DNA of 64,000 bases. It comes from Paraburkholderia tropica (GTDB lineage: Bacteria > Pseudomonadota > Gammaproteobacteria > Burkholderiales > Burkholderiaceae). Position numbers and translations under genes: made by a program. Position 1 is the stretch's first letter, and every line of letters begins with the position of its first letter. The notes under the pieces are model-generated. The model made no database searches. It had not been told where the DNA came from and worked only from the letters and a program-made list of their open reading frames with translations. Location of the stretch: assembly GCF_900109265.1 (NCBI RefSeq), contig NZ_FNZM01000004.1, positions 372,001 through 436,000 of the forward strand, given 5' to 3'. Positions 9,408 through 19,329 of the stretch are shown here, piece after piece.

Positions 9408-10550
9408 TCAGAACGAATGGCGCATACCGATTCGCACATCGGCCTGCGTCGTGGTCGAAGACGGCGTGAAGCTGTAGCCGATCACGGCATCGACGCCTTG
9501 CGAAGCCTTCAGCCAGTCGCCGGACAGATAAACTTCGGTGCGTTTCGAGAGCGCGTAATGCAGCCCCGCCGAAAGCTGATTCCAGTGATGGCCGTCGAAG
9601 TGCGTGTACTGGTAACCGCCAATCAGCGCGAGCGCGGGCGTGATTTGCCAGTCGGCGCCGCCTTCGGCCACGAGCATGTGTTCGCTTTCGCCAAACGCCT
9701 TGATTTGCGTATAGGTGAAATCGCTCATCAGCGTGACGTCGCCAATCACATAACTCGCGCCGATGCCGAATGTGCCTTGTTTATCGACGGGAAACGCGCT
9801 GTCCGCGTATAGATCGGTGACCGCGCCCGTGGTGGGATCGACGCTCACGGTCGGGCGGCCGAAGAAGGTATGCACGCCGATCATCGCGTAAGGATCGAAA
9901 CCGTAAATTCCGGATGGATTATTCAACTGCGTATAAGCCGCGCCCATCGCGAATGCACCGTGCTGATATTGCGCGCCCACGCTCCACGCGCTGCCCGTGT
10001 GAAAATCGCCGGGCGTATTGCTGAATGAATACATGCCGCCGAACTGGAAACCGCCATACGTGTTCGACATGAACTTCACCGAGTTCGGCAGATGGTCGCC
10101 ATTCATGCGGTCGAAGTCGCCCTGATTGATGGCGTAGCCGCTCGCCCACGCGGTAACGTTGAAGAGATAGACCATCTCCTGCGTCATGTCGATTTGATTG
10201 CCGAACGTGAGCGTGCCCCAATCGCTCTGCAGACCCACATACGCCGCGCGGCCGAATAGCGAGCCGCCATTCGCGAGCGTGCCATTGCCGAGGTGAAATC
10301 CGCTTTCCAGATCGAAAACGGCTTTCATGCCGCCGCCGAGATCTTCCGTGCCTTTGATGCCCCAACGGTTCGCGTACGAAATGCCGTCGTCGAATTTGAC
10401 TTGATGCGAGCCGCCTGCATTGGTGACGTACGTCACCCCCGCATCGATGATGCCGTACATCGTGACGCTGCTCTGCGCATGACTCGAATTCGATAGTGCG
10501 GACAGCGCCAGTGCGATTGCGGTCAGTACCAGTGCGTTTGCTTTTCTCAT
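9408..10550 (-). CDS. Gram-negative outer-membrane porin (Burkholderia OmpC-like)
   Basis: The 380-residue trimeric beta-barrel porin has a signal peptide ending ...SHA before QSSVTMYGIIDAGV, the hallmark N terminus of this family. It ends in aromatic Phe (IGMRHSF), as needed for outer-membrane assembly. Length is typical. It sits 243 bases upstream of sdaA in the same direction and is divergent from betI, so it may serve uptake of choline or betaine-type compounds. That substrate is inferred from location only. The ATG at 10550 was chosen as the start of the signal peptide. Confidence 0.9.
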   Translation of the reverse strand: MRKANALVLTAIALALSALSNSSHAQSSVTMYGIIDAGVTYVTNAGGSHQVKFDDGISYANRWGIKGTEDLGGGMKAVFDLESGFHLGNGTLANGGSLFGRAAYVGLQSDWGTLTFGNQIDMTQEMVYLFNVTAWASGYAINQGDFDRMNGDHLPNSVKFMSNTYGGFQFGGMYSFSNTPGDFHTGSAWSVGAQYQHGAFAMGAAYTQLNNPSGIYGFDPYAMIGVHTFFGRPTVSVDPTTGAVTDLYADSAFPVDKQGTFGIGASYVIGDVTLMSDFTYTQIKAFGESEHMLVAEGGADWQITPALALIGGYQYTHFDGHHWNQLSAGLHYALSKRTEVYLSGDWLKASQGVDAVIGYSFTPSSTTTQADVRIGMRHSF

Positions 10551-10906
10551 GGTGTCGGTTTCTCTTGACTCGCGATACGGTTGAAAAGTGCCGCAATTCA
10601 GGGCCTGGCAGCGCGCCGGGCAGCAGTGCGGACGGAGCAAACGTAAGCGTCCAAATCGCGCGCAACTTGCGCACACACGACGCGCACTGGCGCTATCGCG
10701 ACATGCCTGATGCGTGAGTACCCCTGTAAGCAGCGCTCGAATCCATACGCAGCAAGGCTCGCGAGACGATGCGCACGATCCCAACCATCGACAATCCGAC
10801 GCGCGCTTTTGAAAATGCGCCGCAGCGCGCGCGCAACGTTTTTATTGATTGATCATTCAATAAAAAATAATTAGAGTGGAGTCCTCCCCGTGCGTCCTGA
10901 ATCACC
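10551..10906. other. Divergent porin/betI intergenic region
   Basis: This gap separates the minus-strand porin from plus-strand betI and has no convincing gene. The porin-proximal half is GC-rich. The betI-proximal part (about 10838-10875) is markedly AT-rich and holds the BetI operator listed separately. Confidence 0.7.
10841..10864. promoter_or_regulatory. BetI operator (24-bp palindrome)
   Basis: Half-sites TTTATTGA and TCAATAAA are perfectly complementary around a central TGATCA core, giving a near-perfect 24-bp palindrome. It lies 42 bases before the betI ATG. Its AT-rich TTGA/TCAA character resembles known BetI operators, where BetI represses and choline relieves repression. The palindrome is seen directly; BetI binding is inferred. 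Confidence 0.85.
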
Positions 10907-11518
10907 ATGCCCAAGATCGGAATGCGCGACCTGCGTCGCGCCCAACTCATCGATGCCACCCTGCAGACCATCGACCAGTCTGGTTTGTCGGGTACGACGC
11001 TTGCGACCGTCGCGCAGCGCGCGAATATCTCGACCGGCATCGTGAGCCACTATTTCGGCGGCAAGGACGGGCTGCTCGAAGCCACCATGCGCCATGTGCT
11101 CCGCGATTTGTGGGAAGCCACCATGCGCCGCCGGCTTGCGGCGAAGCCCGAACCACGCGCGCGTCTGCGTGCGATCGTCGCCGCTAATTTCGATGTCTCC
11201 CAGGTCAACACGCCGGTCATGAAAACGTGGCTCGCGTTTTGGGCCGAGAGCATGCATCAGCCCACGCTGCGCCGTTTGCAACGCGTGAATACGCGCCGGC
11301 TGTATTCGAATCTGTGCGCGGAATTCGAAAAAGCCCTGCCGCGTGCCGCGTCGCGGCGCGCCGCCACCGGGCTCGCCGCCATGATCGACGGCCTCTGGCT
11401 GCGCGGTGCGACCACCGGCGAACCCTTCGACACGAAAGCCGCCTTGCGGCTGGCCAACGATTACATCGACTTGCTGCTCGACGCGCGCGCGAAGGCGCGC
11501 ACGCGCAAGTCGGCCTGA
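10907..11518 (+). CDS. betI: BetI, choline-responsive TetR-family repressor
   Basis: The 203-residue protein begins [20 protein letters not shown] TetR-type helix-turn-helix spans about residues 28-55 ([20 protein letters not shown]), and the ligand-binding half contains the BetI-typical [11 protein letters not shown]. It represses betIBA and is released by choline. It is first in a betI-betB-betA operon, 16 bases before betB, and has a palindromic operator upstream. Confidence 0.96.
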   Translation: MPKIGMRDLRRAQLIDATLQTIDQSGLSGTTLATVAQRANISTGIVSHYFGGKDGLLEATMRHVLRDLWEATMRRRLAAKPEPRARLRAIVAANFDVSQVNTPVMKTWLAFWAESMHQPTLRRLQRVNTRRLYSNLCAEFEKALPRAASRRAATGLAAMIDGLWLRGATTGEPFDTKAALRLANDYIDLLLDARAKARTRKSA

Positions 11519-11534
11519 CTACGGAGTCCTGGCG

Positions 11535-13004
11535 ATGCCCCATTACCCGCTCGAGCGCCTCTTCATTCACGGCGCGTACGTCGACGCCACCAGCGGCGAA
11601 ACCTTCGAAACGTTCAACCCCGCAACCGGTGAAGCGCTCGCGACCGTGCAGCAGGCGAGCGCCGCCGATATCGAGCGCGCCGTCCAATCCGCGCGCGACG
11701 GTCAACGCGTGTGGGCCGCAATGACGGCCATGCAGCGTTCGCGCATCCTGCGCCGCGCTGTCGAGTTGCTGCGCGAACGTAACGATTCGCTCGCCGAACT
11801 CGAAACGCACGACACCGGCAAGCCCATCGCCGAAACGCGCGCCGTCGACATCGTCACGGGCGCCGACGTGATCGAATACTATGCGGGCCTCGCGCCCGCA
11901 CTCGAAGGTCAGCAGATTCCGCTGCGCGAAAGTTCGTTCGTGTATACGCGGCGCGAACCGCTAGGCGTGACGGCGGGCATCGGTGCGTGGAATTACCCGA
12001 TCCAGATCGCGTGCTGGAAATCGGCGCCCGCTCTTGCGGCCGGCAATGCGATGATTTTCAAACCCAGCGAAATCACGCCGCTGTCCACTGCGAAACTCGC
12101 GGAGATCTATCTGGAAGCGGGCGTGCCGCCCGGCGTCTTCAACGTGGTGCAAGGCGATGGCCGCGTGGGCGCGCTGCTCAGCAATCATCCGGGCATCGAG
12201 AAGATTTCGTTTACCGGCGGCGTGGAAACCGGCAAGAAAGTCATGGCCGCGGCGGCTGCCTCGTCGCTCAAGGACGTGACGATGGAACTCGGCGGCAAGT
12301 CACCGCTGATCGTGTTCGAAGACGCCGATCTCGACCGCGCCGCCGATATCGCCGTGACGGCCAACTTCTTCAGTGCTGGCCAGGTGTGCACGAATGGCAC
12401 GCGCGTTTTCGTTCAGGCATCTATACGCGACGATTTCGAATCGCGCGTCCTGCAACGCGTGGCGCGCATTCGCGTGGGCAAACCCACGGATCCGTCCACC
12501 AATTTCGGTCCGCTCGCGAGCGCGGCGCAACTGGACAAGGTGCTCGCCTTCATCGACAGCGGCAAACGCGAAGGCGCACGGCTGATTGCAGGCGGCTCGC
12601 GGCTGACTGAAGGCGACTTCGCACGCGGTCAATACGTGGCCCCCACGGTCTTTGCCGATTGCCGCGACGAGATGAAAATCGTGCGCGAAGAAATCTTCGG
12701 CCCCGTGATGAGTCTGCTGACTTTCAGCAATGAAGAAGAAGTCATCGCGCGGGCGAACGATACGCTTTATGGACTCGCAGCGGGTGTCGTCACGGAGAAT
12801 CTCTCGCGTGCGCATCGCGTGATTCATCGCCTGGAAGCGGGCATTTGCTGGATCAATACATGGGGAGAGTCGGCCGCCGAAATGCCCGTGGGCGGCTACA
12901 AGCAATCGGGCGTGGGCCGCGAAAACGGCATCACGACACTCGAACATTACACGCGCCTCAAATCCGTCCAGGTCGAACTGGGACCGTATCAGCCCGTCTT
13001 TTGA
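11535..13004 (+). CDS. betB: Betaine aldehyde dehydrogenase
   Basis: The 489-residue NAD(P)-dependent aldehyde dehydrogenase oxidises betaine aldehyde to glycine betaine. [17 protein letters not shown] marks the conserved glutamate region, and the catalytic cysteine is Cys285 in GQVCTNG. Length matches E. coli BetB (490). The ATG at 11535 has GGAG upstream and follows betI by 16 bases. A long in-frame upstream extension overlaps betI and was rejected. betA follows after 11 bases. Confidence 0.96.
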   Translation: MPHYPLERLFIHGAYVDATSGETFETFNPATGEALATVQQASAADIERAVQSARDGQRVWAAMTAMQRSRILRRAVELLRERNDSLAELETHDTGKPIAETRAVDIVTGADVIEYYAGLAPALEGQQIPLRESSFVYTRREPLGVTAGIGAWNYPIQIACWKSAPALAAGNAMIFKPSEITPLSTAKLAEIYLEAGVPPGVFNVVQGDGRVGALLSNHPGIEKISFTGGVETGKKVMAAAAASSLKDVTMELGGKSPLIVFEDADLDRAADIAVTANFFSAGQVCTNGTRVFVQASIRDDFESRVLQRVARIRVGKPTDPSTNFGPLASAAQLDKVLAFIDSGKREGARLIAGGSRLTEGDFARGQYVAPTVFADCRDEMKIVREEIFGPVMSLLTFSNEEEVIARANDTLYGLAAGVVTENLSRAHRVIHRLEAGICWINTWGESAAEMPVGGYKQSGVGRENGITTLEHYTRLKSVQVELGPYQPVF

Positions 13005-13015
13005 GGGAGCCCGGC

Positions 13016-14737
13016 ATGGCAGCGCAAGACTATGACTACATCATCATCGGCGCGGGCTCGGCTGGCAATGTGCTCGCGACGCGGTTGACCGAGGACCGCG
13101 ATGTTCGCGTGCTCCTGCTCGAAGCCGGCGGCCCCGATTATCGTTTCGATTTCCGGACGCAAATGCCGGCGGCACTCGCGTATCCGCTGCAAGGGCGGCG
13201 CTACAATTGGGCCTACGAAACCGACCCCGAACCGCATATGAACAACCGGCGCATGGAATGCGGGCGCGGCAAGGGATTGGGGGGCTCGTCGCTGATCAAC
13301 GGCATGTGCTATATCCGCGGCAACGCGCTCGATTACGACGGTTGGGCCGAGCGAAAAGGCCTCGAAAACTGGAGCTATCTGGATTGCCTGCCGTATTTTC
13401 GCAAGGCCGAAACGCGTGACATCGGCGCGAACGATTATCACGGCGGCGACGGGCCCGTTCACGTCACCACCAGCAAGCCCGGCGTGAATCCGCTATTCGA
13501 AGCCATGATCGAGGCGGGCGTGCAAGCGGGTTATCCGCGTACCGACGACCTCAATGGCTATCGCCAGGAAGGCTTCGGCCCGATGGATCGCACGGTCACG
13601 GCAAAAGGACGGCGTGCGAGCACCGCGCGCGGCTATCTGGATCAGGCGAAGCAACGTTCGAACCTCGATATCGTCACGCACGCCGTGACCGACCGCATTC
13701 TCTTTAGCGGGAAACGCGCGAACGGTGTGGTTTTTCTGGACGGCAATGCGCGCATCACGCGTCGCGCACGTCGCGAAGTGTTGCTGTGTGCGGGCGCGAT
13801 TGCGTCTCCGCAGATCTTGCAGCGTTCGGGCGTAGGTCCCGGTGCATGGCTGCGCGAACTCGATATTCCGGTCGTGCTCGACTTGCCTGGCGTTGGGCAG
13901 AATCTTCAGGATCACCTCGAAATGTATATGCAGTACGCGTGCAAGGAGCCCGTTTCGCTCTATCCCGCGCTACTGCTGCACAATCAACCGGCTATCGGTC
14001 TCGAATGGATGTTGCGCGGCACCGGCGTCGGTGCGAGTAATCATTTCGAAGCGGGCGGCTTTATCCGCACGCGCGATGACGATCCGTGGCCGAATATTCA
14101 ATATCACTTCCTGCCGGTCGCGATCAATTACAACGGCTCGAATGCGATCAAGATGCACGGCTTTCAGGCGCATGTCGGTTCGATGCGATCGCCCAGCCGC
14201 GGCCGCGTGAAACTGCGTTCGCGCGATCCGCGTGAGCATCCGTCGATTCTCTTCAACTATATGGCGGAAGCACTCGATTGGCGCGAGTTCCGCGACGCGA
14301 TTCGCATCACGCGCGAGATCATCGCGCAGCCAGCGCTCGACCGCTTCCGCGGACAAGAGCTAAGTCCCGGCGCGCAATTGAAAAGCGATGCGGAGATCGA
14401 CGCGTTCGTGCGCAGCCGCGCGGAAACCGCGTATCACCCGTCGTGTTCGTGTGCGATGGGCTACGACAACATGGCCGTCGTGGACAACGAAGGCCGCGTA
14501 CACGGGCTGGAAGGCTTGCGCGTGGTCGATGCGTCGATCATGCCCCGCATTACTACGGGCAATCTCAATGCGCCGACTATCATGATGGCCGAAAAGATTG
14601 CCGACCAGATTCGCGGAAAGCAGCCGCTTGCGCGTTCGACAGCGGACTACTTCGTCGCGAATGGTTCACCGGCGCGCGGTGGCGCAAAGGATTGCACGAC
14701 CACCCGGCCCGTGAGACATGCACACGCGATGTCTTGA
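13016..14737 (+). CDS. betA: Choline dehydrogenase (GMC oxidoreductase)
   Basis: The 573-residue flavoenzyme oxidises choline to betaine aldehyde. It shows the FAD-binding motif [17 protein letters not shown] at the N terminus, then the GMC signatures ([31 protein letters not shown]). The active-site histidine lies in [11 protein letters not shown], and the C terminus carries the conserved [15 protein letters not shown]. The start at 13016 is preceded by GAGGGAG. About 25 C-terminal residues beyond the core are low in conservation. It closes the betIBA operon. Confidence 0.96.
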   Translation: MAAQDYDYIIIGAGSAGNVLATRLTEDRDVRVLLLEAGGPDYRFDFRTQMPAALAYPLQGRRYNWAYETDPEPHMNNRRMECGRGKGLGGSSLINGMCYIRGNALDYDGWAERKGLENWSYLDCLPYFRKAETRDIGANDYHGGDGPVHVTTSKPGVNPLFEAMIEAGVQAGYPRTDDLNGYRQEGFGPMDRTVTAKGRRASTARGYLDQAKQRSNLDIVTHAVTDRILFSGKRANGVVFLDGNARITRRARREVLLCAGAIASPQILQRSGVGPGAWLRELDIPVVLDLPGVGQNLQDHLEMYMQYACKEPVSLYPALLLHNQPAIGLEWMLRGTGVGASNHFEAGGFIRTRDDDPWPNIQYHFLPVAINYNGSNAIKMHGFQAHVGSMRSPSRGRVKLRSRDPREHPSILFNYMAEALDWREFRDAIRITREIIAQPALDRFRGQELSPGAQLKSDAEIDAFVRSRAETAYHPSCSCAMGYDNMAVVDNEGRVHGLEGLRVVDASIMPRITTGNLNAPTIMMAEKIADQIRGKQPLARSTADYFVANGSPARGGAKDCTTTRPVRHAHAMS

Positions 14738-14781
14738 AGTCACCAACTCAATTCGCTGACTCAATCGTTCGTTAAATAGAA

Positions 14782-14817
14782 ATGCCGAAGCTTCGCGAGA
14801 AGCATCGGCATTTTTTA
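14782..14817 (+). terminator. Rho-independent terminator of betIBA
   Basis: ATGCCGAAGCTTC pairs with GAAGCATCGGCAT (13 bp, one mismatch) around a GCGA tetraloop, followed by TTTTTTAT. It is 45 bases past the betA stop codon. Confidence 0.9.
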
Positions 14818-14830
14818 TGATGCTGAGGAA

Positions 14831-14880
14831 ATAAAAAAACGCCGCGTCGAATCGGTGACAAAAACCGATTCGACGCGGCG
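14831..14880 (-). terminator. Rho-independent terminator of the APC permease gene
   Basis: A perfect 17-bp inverted repeat (arms begin CGCCGCGTCGAATCGGT) is followed on the minus strand by TTTTTTTATTT. It lies 33 bases downstream of the permease stop codon, back to back with the betIBA terminator. Confidence 0.93.
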
Positions 14881-14913
14881 CGATTCAATACGCCATTAAC
14901 GGCGCAAAACAGT

Positions 14914-16560
14914 TCAAACGCTCGCGGCCCAATGATGCGAAAGCGCAATCGTCAACGCCGCCGCAATCAGCGCGCCATACGGTGCAAGATTGAGCCAGAT
15001 GCTCCGCTTCGGCACGACCACTTCCATATCGAGTGCACTTCCCGCCGGAAATCGCCCGCGGTCCTGCAAATAATGACGAAACGCGAACACGGGCACGATC
15101 AGCAGCATCGCAATCAGACCATCGCGCAACGTGCCCTCGCCTTGCAGATTCGCGCCCGCGCCCACGAATACCAGATTCGCGTAGCCGCACAGCGCGCCCA
15201 GCGCGAGCAGCCATGTCGGACAGCGGAACGGGCGCTCCCATTTGCCGCGATCCATGCGGTGTATCCAGCCCGATTGCAGATTGAGAAACACGAACAACAT
15301 ATAGCAGACGTTGGAAATCGACAGCACCGTCATATAGTCCGACATGGCGAGCAGCACGAGATTGAAACCGAGATCAGTCCACATTGCGGCCGTCGGCGCA
15401 CCGTGCTCGTTGACGCGCGAAAGATAGCGCGGCAGCCAGCCATCGATCGACGCCTGATACAGCGTGCGCGACGATCCCATCATCGACGTCATGACGATCA
15501 GCAGAATCGACAGCATCAACATGACGACCACGGCATTGCCGACCCATGCGCCGCCACCCACCATCGTGGCCATCGCCGTGCCTACGCCGGTGCCATCGCC
15601 AATGCGCGGATCGAGCATGGCCTGCATGCCCAGCGAGCCCTGGAAGGCGAGCGGAACGAGCGTCATCACGACGAGACACAGGGCGCCCGACCAGAAGATC
15701 GCGCGCGCCGTGTCGCGACGCGGATCGCGGAATTCGCGCGTATAGCACACCGCCGTTTCGAAGCCATACGAGGCCCAGCCGGCCATGAACATCGCGCCCA
15801 GTGCCATCACCACGCCCTGTCCGTTCCATGCACCGAAGGACGACGCCGTTAGATTGCCGTGCGCGTCGTGGCCGAGCGGCAGCAAGGGAAAGAGATGCGT
15901 GGCGGGCACATCGCCCGTAATGAACGGCACGAGACCGACGATCAATAACGGCGTGAGCGAAGCAATGCCGAGTATCTTTTGCGTCTTCGCGGCCTTCGAA
16001 GCGCCGCTATGTTGGAGGCGAAACGTGATGAGCAGAAACGCGGCGGCGATCAGAAACGTTGCGTTGATGCGCAGCGTGAGGCCCGGTTTGACGAAGTCCA
16101 GATGCGCGAGCGTCAAGCGCCATTGCAGGATCGCCGCATCGGGCGAGAACAGGGCGGCGAGCGCGTAATTCGCGGCGAGTCCGCAACCGAGCGCGAGCAT
16201 GGGCGACCATGCGAGCCAGTTGCACCACACCGAAACGGGCGCAATCATCTTGCTGTAGCGCACCCAGCCAATCGCGCCATACACCGACGCGCCGCCCGAT
16301 TTATGCGGAAAGAGTCCGGAAATTTCCGCATACGTCGCGCTCTGCACGAGGCCCATCGTGATCGACGCAATCCAGATCGCCCACGCGGGCTGACCGATGG
16401 TCGCGCACACACCGCCGATCGTGAACAGCACGCCCGCAGGCACGCCACTCGTCACCCAGAATGCGTCTTTCCACGTGAGGCCGCGCTGCAATGCGTGGCC
16501 CTGGGCGCTGCGAGCGCCGGCCTCGTCGGCCGAGCGCGGACGAAATCCCGCTTGCTCCAT
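14914..16560 (-). CDS. APC-superfamily amino acid/amine permease
   Basis: The 548-residue integral membrane protein has about 12 or more hydrophobic segments, starting with SGVPAGVLFTIGGVCATIG. Helix 1-like glycine-rich residues and the later PRRDTARAIFWSGALCLV fit the amino acid-polyamine-organocation family. About 30 hydrophilic residues precede the first helix. It lies between betA and the choline-binding protein gene, so transport of choline, betaine or a breakdown amino acid is plausible. The substrate cannot be read from the sequence. Minus strand, ending in a strong terminator. Confidence 0.85.
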   Translation of the reverse strand: MEQAGFRPRSADEAGARSAQGHALQRGLTWKDAFWVTSGVPAGVLFTIGGVCATIGQPAWAIWIASITMGLVQSATYAEISGLFPHKSGGASVYGAIGWVRYSKMIAPVSVWCNWLAWSPMLALGCGLAANYALAALFSPDAAILQWRLTLAHLDFVKPGLTLRINATFLIAAAFLLITFRLQHSGASKAAKTQKILGIASLTPLLIVGLVPFITGDVPATHLFPLLPLGHDAHGNLTASSFGAWNGQGVVMALGAMFMAGWASYGFETAVCYTREFRDPRRDTARAIFWSGALCLVVMTLVPLAFQGSLGMQAMLDPRIGDGTGVGTAMATMVGGGAWVGNAVVVMLMLSILLIVMTSMMGSSRTLYQASIDGWLPRYLSRVNEHGAPTAAMWTDLGFNLVLLAMSDYMTVLSISNVCYMLFVFLNLQSGWIHRMDRGKWERPFRCPTWLLALGALCGYANLVFVGAGANLQGEGTLRDGLIAMLLIVPVFAFRHYLQDRGRFPAGSALDMEVVVPKRSIWLNLAPYGALIAAALTIALSHHWAASV

Positions 16561-16777
16561 CTGCCTCCTCCTCTCGTTGAACGCTAAACAACCAAAATCA
16601 CCGGGCCAATAGGGAGAAATCGGGAAGTACGGTCATGACACGGCGTGAAAGCGAATGCGCGAAGATGCAGACGCGCACGCTATTCAACATGTATTTGCAG
16701 GTGCTTTCACGCGCGTCGACTCCCTATGCCGCCGCGCGTACTCGCAAGAGGCGCGCCCGGCTCGATGTCTGGGCGAA

Positions 16778-17728
16778 TCAGTTCACGCCGAGGTAGGCGC
16801 GTACAGCGGGCAAACCGGGCTTGCCGTCGAGCGTCGTGACGCCCGCCAGCCATTTGTCGAGCACTTGCGGATTGCTCTTGAGCCAGTCGGCCGCCGCCTT
16901 GTTGGGATCTTCCTTGTTGGCGATCGGCACCATCAGATGATTTTCGATGGCGGTGGTGAATTGCAGATTCGAAACGAATTTCGCCACGTTGGGGCAACGC
17001 GCGCTGTAATCGGGCGGTTCGGCCGTGAGCACGCGCGCCGCGCCGTAATTGGGACCGAACACGTCATCGCCGCCCGCGAGATAGTCGATCTTCATCTGCA
17101 CATTCATCGGATGCGGCTCCCAGCCGAGAAACACAATCCACTGCTTCTCGCGCACGGCGCGATTCACCTGCACAAGCATGCCCGCTTCGCTCGACTCGAC
17201 CAGCTTGAATTTGCCGAGGCCATATTGATTGCCGTCGATCATTTTCTGAATCAACTGATTGCCGTCGTTGCCCGGTTCGATGCCGTAAATGCGGCCCTGC
17301 AATTTGTCCGCGTATTTGGCGATGTCCTGAAACGAATGCAGGCCGCCTTGATAGACGTAATCGGGAACCGCCAGCGTGTATTTGGCGCCGGTGAGATTCG
17401 GCGTTTGCAGCACCTTGATGGTGCCCGCCTTCTTGAACGGCTCGATGATCGGGTCCATCGTCGGCGACCAGTAACCGAGGAATACGTCGATCTGCTTGCT
17501 CTTGAGTCCAGCGAACGTGATCGGCACCGAAGCGATCGTCTTCGTCGGCGCGTAGCCCAGGCCCGCGAGTATCGTCGAGGCGACGCCCGTGGTCGCAGCG
17601 ATATCGGTCCAGCCGACATCGGCGAAACGCACGGCCTTGCACTCAGCCGGATCAGCGGCGAAGGCGCTCGAACAGGCGGCTGCGGCAAACAGGAGCGCGC
17701 AGGCTTGCAGTGTCTGGAATCGGCACAT
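16778..17728 (-). CDS. Choline/betaine ABC transporter substrate-binding protein (ChoX-like)
   Basis: The 316-residue periplasmic binding protein of the OpuAC family has a signal peptide ending SSAFA before ADPAECKAVRF. The VRFADVGWTDIAATTGV segment and the VFLGYWSPTMDP and IVFLGWEPHPMN segments carry the aromatic residues expected to form a quaternary-amine cage. The start at 17728 is preceded by GAGGAGA. It is the choline-binding type by resemblance. No permease or ATPase gene is adjacent, so it must borrow partners encoded elsewhere or serve another role. Confidence 0.88.
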   Translation of the reverse strand: MCRFQTLQACALLFAAAACSSAFAADPAECKAVRFADVGWTDIAATTGVASTILAGLGYAPTKTIASVPITFAGLKSKQIDVFLGYWSPTMDPIIEPFKKAGTIKVLQTPNLTGAKYTLAVPDYVYQGGLHSFQDIAKYADKLQGRIYGIEPGNDGNQLIQKMIDGNQYGLGKFKLVESSEAGMLVQVNRAVREKQWIVFLGWEPHPMNVQMKIDYLAGGDDVFGPNYGAARVLTAEPPDYSARCPNVAKFVSNLQFTTAIENHLMVPIANKEDPNKAAADWLKSNPQVLDKWLAGVTTLDGKPGLPAVRAYLGVN

Positions 17729-18147
17729 CTTGTTCTCCTCGAGATTGCACAGCGTCGGTCGGTTCCGCATGGACGGGCCGCCGCGACGCCGTGCAGCCCA
17801 TGACACATGGTCGTCCGGCAAAAAGCCGGTCAACGTAGCAATTGCGACGAGCAATTGCGCGGAAACGACAAGACCTGCCGGCAATACGCGCGGAACAAGG
17901 GTTTATGTTGAGTGAACGATCAATTTACCTGTGGCGGAACAGGCGATGCTTTCAGAGCGATTTCGAAATCGGTGGCGGGACTCGATGCGCGATCGGACCG
18001 ATTGCGGCGTAATCCGATATACACCGGATAATCATCAGGATATCGAAATAAATAAAGCGAATGGCTCGATAAGATTCATCGAGTCATTCGCTTTAGGGGC
18101 GCTTACAACACGGCAAATGCCGTATCCGACGGACTAGCCCGCTTGGC
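17729..18147. other. Intergenic region with no recognised gene
   Basis: This 419-base gap lies upstream of the ChoX-like gene and downstream of the transglycosylase. It is less GC-rich around 17990-18070. A 68-codon open frame at 17931-18137 was not accepted because it lacks a ribosome-binding site and ends inside the hairpin region. The only clear element is the hairpin at 18056-18092. Confidence 0.6.
18056..18092 (-). terminator. Terminator of the transglycosylase gene
   Basis: A 15-bp stem with one wobble pair (AGCGAATGGCTCGAT against ATCGAGTCATTCGCT) is followed on the minus strand by TTTATTTATTT. It sits 56 bases after the stop of the minus-strand transglycosylase. Confidence 0.75.
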
Positions 18148-19329
18148 TTACTTCGTGACGTACCAGAGCGCGCTGGTGCCCGGGTTCGAGGCGGCCGGTT
18201 TCGAGGCGGGTGCGAGTGCGGAGTTCGACGGTGCGGGATTCGAAGGCGCAGTCACCGCCACCGGCTCGACTTGCGCCGCAACCTTTGACGACGCAGGAAT
18301 CGGATGCGACATGGTCGCGTACCAGAGCGCGTCGGCCGATTTATCGGCTGCGTTGCGCGCGCCGGCTTGCGGCGCAGGCGACGGCGCCGCGCTGCTCGCC
18401 CCATTGGCCGCTGCCCCATTGGCCGCCGATTGCGTGGGCAATGGAGGCGGCGTGCCGGTTCGCTGCGCGGTCGCCTCCGCGCCGCCGATCTGGAAAATGA
18501 GCCGCTGCTCCGATGACACGATCACCGCATACGGCGGCTGCGCTTCCCAACGCAGCACGACACGCCCGCGCGGCGTATCGGCGAAGATCGCGGGCACACG
18601 CTTCATATCGCTGAACTGGACGTAGATCTTCGCGCCGTCGTCGAACACCTGCACGGGTTTCGCACCATCCGCGCCCGACACCGCCCAGCCGAAGTTGTAC
18701 GCGCCAGGCGGCGCCGACGCGATCGCCGACGAGCCGGGCTTCGCCATCAACGCCGTCGGCACGCGCGGCGCGGCGCCCGCGTGCGGCTGGTTCACCTCCA
18801 GACTCGCAAACGGGTTGTAGTCCTGAGGCGGAATATATGAAGGCGGCAGAATAGGCATGGACGAATCCGGCGAACTGGAAAGCGATTGGGCAGCAGCATA
18901 AACCTTACGCGCATACGCGAGACGCTTATCCGCCGATGGGGAGTTATACGCGCCAATGGCATTCCATGTCGGGCCGAATTGGCGAATATTTTCCGCGAGT
19001 ATCCAGGCGCCGACATAAGCATTGGTACAGGGATCGAACAGACTCTGCTCGGTAATACCCTCCTGCGCGAGCCGTGGCAGCCATGAACTGTTGATCTGCA
19101 TGAGGCCGATATCGACCGTGCCGTTGCTGTTGGTGTTGATGACGCGCGTTTGCGTGCCCGACTCCACTTGCGCAATGGCGCGCATCAGGCTCACGTTGAC
19201 GTGCTGAAACGCAGCGGCGTCATCGATGCAATCCGCGAAGGCGAGGCCCGGCATCGCGCAGGCGATCAGCGCGCACAGCAGACCGCGGCCGAATGCGGCC
19301 GCCATCGAAATGATTTTCTGGTACTGCAT
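18148..19329 (-). CDS. Lytic transglycosylase (SLT/IagB-like) fused to a VirB9/TrbG-like C-terminal domain
   Basis: The 393-residue exported protein has a signal peptide ending GLAFA. The SLT domain follows (about 33-150): catalytic Glu56 in IAQVESGT, then GLMQINSSWLP, DPCTNAYVGAWILA and IGAYNS. This resembles IagB-type transglycosylases that open peptidoglycan for secretion or pilus systems. A proline-rich linker leads to about residues 220-285, where PVQVFDDGAKIYVQF, VPAIF and RLIFQIGG resemble the C-terminal domain of VirB9/TrbG/CagX channel proteins. A Pro/Ala/Ser-rich tail contains ALWYATM and ends ALWYVTK. No secretion-system genes are adjacent. Confidence 0.85.
   Translation of the reverse strand: MQYQKIISMAAAFGRGLLCALIACAMPGLAFADCIDDAAAFQHVNVSLMRAIAQVESGTQTRVINTNSNGTVDIGLMQINSSWLPRLAQEGITEQSLFDPCTNAYVGAWILAENIRQFGPTWNAIGAYNSPSADKRLAYARKVYAAAQSLSSSPDSSMPILPPSYIPPQDYNPFASLEVNQPHAGAAPRVPTALMAKPGSSAIASAPPGAYNFGWAVSGADGAKPVQVFDDGAKIYVQFSDMKRVPAIFADTPRGRVVLRWEAQPPYAVIVSSEQRLIFQIGGAEATAQRTGTPPPLPTQSAANGAAANGASSAAPSPAPQAGARNAADKSADALWYATMSHPIPASSKVAAQVEPVAVTAPSNPAPSNSALAPASKPAASNPGTSALWYVTK

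Noticed and set aside
17931..18137. A possible 68-residue protein between the choX-like gene and the transglycosylase.
   Set aside because: It has no ribosome-binding site or recognisable motif and ends in the terminator hairpin.
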